NCBI RefSeq assembly: GCF_001661075.1
Contig: NZ_CP014870.1
Span: forward strand, 3,244,501-3,308,500
DNA length: 64,000 bases
Direction of reading: 5' to 3'
Source of the DNA: Pseudomonas silesiensis
GTDB taxonomy: Bacteria > Pseudomonadota > Gammaproteobacteria > Pseudomonadales > Pseudomonadaceae
Numbering within the stretch: position 1 is the first letter of the stretch; the number at the start of each line of letters is the position of its first letter. This document shows, piece after piece, positions 63,577-64,000 of the stretch. The position numbers were made by a program, and so were the translations under genes. The notes below the pieces were generated by a model. That model did not search any database. It was not told the origin of the DNA and saw only the letters and a program-made list of their open reading frames with translations.

Positions 63577-64000
63577 CCCGCTTGCTCAGGAGTGCTTCTT
63601 CGCCGACAAATGAACAGGTCATTTCAAGGATTTCGACCTGCCGTTTGGTAAAGTCCCCGGGAGGCGTCGAGAGGCTGCCCTTATCGGGTTTATAGATTTG
63701 ATAGCAATGAATATCGCCCTGCAGCACGGCTCCCGCTTCCTGCTCTGCGAACTCCAGCGCGGCATGCGGTCGGGTTATTTTCCGGAACGACAGGACTGAC
63801 CACTCTGCCTTCTGCTGTCGGGTACTGGCGCCTAAAGCAGTGAACGCGTTATGGAGCGTCCATATGCGTCTCGCATAATCATCCGCGCTCGTTTGCGCCG
63901 TACGATGCAGGGATAACAGGCCTGCCAAGGCATTTTTAGTGTAGTCGCAATGGTCAAAAGCCGTATATTCCACAACCTGCTTGCCTTGGGCATCGGTGAG
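63542..64000 (-). CDS. C-terminal part of an unidentified protein running off the window
   Basis: The reading frame is open to the window edge, so at least 152 residues at the C-terminus of a longer protein are seen. The part visible (TSADDYARRIWTLHNAFTAL; GDIHCYQIYKPDKGSLSTPP; DFTKRQVEILEMTCSFVGEE) has no signature I recognise. Its 3' end overlaps the halogenase-like flavoprotein by 35 bp, so it is probably the flavoprotein's partner or substrate protein. Confidence 0.6.
   Translation of the reverse strand, partial: LTDAQGKQVVEYTAFDHCDYTKNALAGLLSLHRTAQTSADDYARRIWTLHNAFTALGASTRQQKAEWSVLSFRKITRPHAALEFAEQEAGAVLQGDIHCYQIYKPDKGSLSTPPGDFTKRQVEILEMTCSFVGEEALLSKRGDAAWTVQYLG

Overview
The window looks like a chromosomal segment of a Pseudomonas from the fluorescens/putida side of the genus. 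Evidence: a XenA-type ene-reductase that closely matches the P. putida protein as I remember it, Pseudomonas-style REP/REPIN palindromes (GTGGGAGCGGGCTTGC type), an OprD-family porin, PuuA/PuuB-type polyamine genes, a PqiA/PqiB/PqiC cluster and an Fbp-type iron ABC operon. The assignment rests on recognition, not on a database search.

Two domains are visible. Positions 1 to about 45,000 are accessory: variable base composition, many eroded gene ends and several self-contained catabolic or stress cassettes. (a) 1-9.9 kb is a redox/xenobiotic area: a luciferase-like flavin oxidoreductase, a frameshifted OprD porin, an ABM monooxygenase next to a zinc-type quinone reductase, xenA divergent from an ArsR regulator, a second quinone reductase divergent from a LysR regulator, and a CmcJ/NvfI-type oxidoreductase. 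It also holds broken remnants of paralogues of three of these families. (b) 9.9-17.5 kb has an AT-rich LtrA gene and what looks like a reduced heat/oxidative stress island (peroxiredoxin, cytoplasmic DsbA-like protein, ClpK-type disaggregase, PsiE), with debris of an efflux outer-membrane protein, a LysR regulator and a PrlF antitoxin. (c) 17.6-26.4 kb is a compact cluster: an Lrp regulator divergent from dpaL (2,3-diaminopropionate ammonia-lyase), an M20 amidohydrolase, an M24 peptidase-like enzyme, an MFS carrier and a polar amino acid ABC transporter whose permease and ATPase are fused. The promoter regions of dpaL and of the ABC transporter share three sequence boxes at identical spacings, which supports one regulon for an N-substituted diaminopropionate or related compound. 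(d) 27-41 kb is a glyoxylate-centred cluster: ActP-like symporter with its DUF485 partner, glxR, hyi, gcl, an MFS carrier and two SDR dehydrogenases on the minus strand; a cyclase-family hydrolase, a COG0523 metal-chaperone GTPase and an amidase on the plus strand; and an IclR regulator. The layout suggests ring opening or amide hydrolysis feeding glyoxylate to Gcl/Hyi/GlxR. (e) 41.8-45 kb has another ene-reductase with a divergent LysR, an incomplete recombinase-like ORF, an AT-rich stretch and a 4 x 7 bp tandem repeat, a plausible island edge.

From about 45 kb the window is GC-rich and core-like: a cupin protein, a HipB/HipA toxin-antitoxin pair, an AraC regulator divergent from a gamma-glutamylputrescine synthetase, a polyamine-binding protein, a gamma-glutamylputrescine oxidase, the pqiA-pqiA-pqiB-pqiC operon, an iron ABC transporter with a possible Fur box, an intact tyrosine recombinase, UDP-glucose dehydrogenase, and an FAD-dependent halogenase-like flavoprotein overlapping a gene that runs off the right edge.

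No tRNA, rRNA, CRISPR array or complete insertion sequence was seen.
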